This document shows, piece by piece, positions 63,674-64,000 of a DNA stretch of 64,000 bases. The DNA lies in assembly GCF_900167125.1 (NCBI RefSeq), contig NZ_FUYC01000003.1, positions 124,001-188,000 on the forward strand, given 5' to 3'. The notes beneath the pieces are model-generated. The model searched no databases, was not told the DNA's origin, and was given only the letters and a program-made list of their open reading frames with translations. Both the position numbers and the translations under genes were made by a program. The DNA is from Paucidesulfovibrio gracilis DSM 16080 (lineage in GTDB: Bacteria > Desulfobacterota > Desulfovibrionia > Desulfovibrionales > Desulfovibrionaceae). Every line of letters begins with the position of its first letter. The first letter of the stretch is position 1.

Positions 63674-64000
63674 GATGAAGAAGGAAGCTGTATGGATTTT
63701 TATTGCCCTTGGAATGTGGGCGCTCACTTCTATAGCCTTGACGCCGCAGGTCCAGGCGGCAGGTTTCGGGCTGTATGAATGGAGTAACCGCGGTAACGCC
63801 ATGGGGGGGGCTTTGGTGGCCACCCAGGATCCTGACGCGTCTGCCGTGGCCTACAACCCTGCGAGCATGACCCGTCTTGAAGGGATTCAGGCCATGACGG
63901 GCGTTACGCTCATTGCTCCCAGCGCGGACGTCAACATCAAGGGTGGGGAGCACGTCACCACCAAGGGCAAGGTCTACGCCCCCCCGCACGCCTATGCCAC
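63674..64000 (+). CDS. FadL/TodX-family outer membrane transport protein (partial)
   Basis: The first 109 codons of a gene that runs off the right edge. A signal peptide (ending VQA) is followed by AGFGLYEWSNRGNAMGGA and PDASAVAYNPASMTRLEG, the conserved N-terminal hatch of FadL-type porins for hydrophobic compounds. Start is ATG 63674 behind GTGGAG. The 254-base region to its left (63420-63673) shows no gene. Confidence 0.88.

Noticed and set aside
63516-63989. 157-residue minus-strand frame at the right edge
   Set aside because: It is antisense to the signal peptide and hatch of the FadL-type gene, which has a clear family pattern.

Overview
The window looks like a chromosomal segment of a sulfate-reducing deltaproteobacterium of the Desulfovibrio group. 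The best evidence is a 60-residue single-cluster ferredoxin (6340-6522) that matches the D. gigas ferredoxin pattern as I remember it. Supporting evidence is a selA/selB pair, two fused iron-sulfur/ParA-type ATPases behind a sigma-54 promoter like the Desulfovibrio orp system, and a Gram-negative envelope gene set. I cannot run searches, so the genus is an inference. I saw no prophage, insertion sequence or CRISPR array.

Layout. 1-11080: the N-terminal part of a SWIM/SNF2 helicase that runs off the left edge, a peptide-binding lipoprotein, a bifunctional (p)ppGpp synthase/hydrolase, a small lipoprotein, ferredoxin, a tandem universal stress protein, an unrecognised 823-residue exported protein, tRNA-Arg(TCT) and a ribbon-helix-helix/PilZ fusion. 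11290-19376: folC, selA, an M18 aminopeptidase, selB, two SYLF lipoproteins and tRNA-His(GTG). 19562-28164: murA, comEC, a metallo-beta-lactamase-fold protein with a lone receiver, a PSP1 protein and metG. 28165-38759: tRNA-Asn(GTT), then a compact envelope operon lysS-lolC-lolD-bamA-skp-lpxD-fabZ-lpxA-lpxI ending at a strong terminator.

38758-42213 is the most interesting part. A minus-strand operon (two iron-sulfur ATPases, a CGGC-domain protein, an FmdB-like zinc ribbon) is preceded by a near-consensus sigma-54 promoter. It diverges from a DUF89 phosphatase gene, and a perfect palindrome in the shared region overlaps the -10 box of the DUF89 promoter.

42245-64000: an AsmA-like protein, a YihY/BrkB membrane protein, convergent nth-tgt, a small monoheme cytochrome-like protein with cutA, three consecutive kinase-like genes (PfkB, APH-like, APS-kinase-like), then miaB, a bifunctional nuclease, a PHP phosphoesterase and the complete tolQ-tolR-tolA-tolB-pal set. 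After that come pgpA, a glycosyltransferase, the small SRP RNA, a membrane-anchored PGRP-type amidase, a DUF4198 protein, a small glycine-rich membrane protein and the start of a FadL-type porin.

Together these genes cover outer-membrane building (lipid A, Lol, Bam, Skp, Tol-Pal, AsmA, murA), selenocysteine insertion, tRNA charging and modification, and stress signalling. The least explained pieces are the 823-residue exported protein, the RHH-PilZ fusion, the sigma-54 iron-sulfur ATPase island and the three-kinase cluster.
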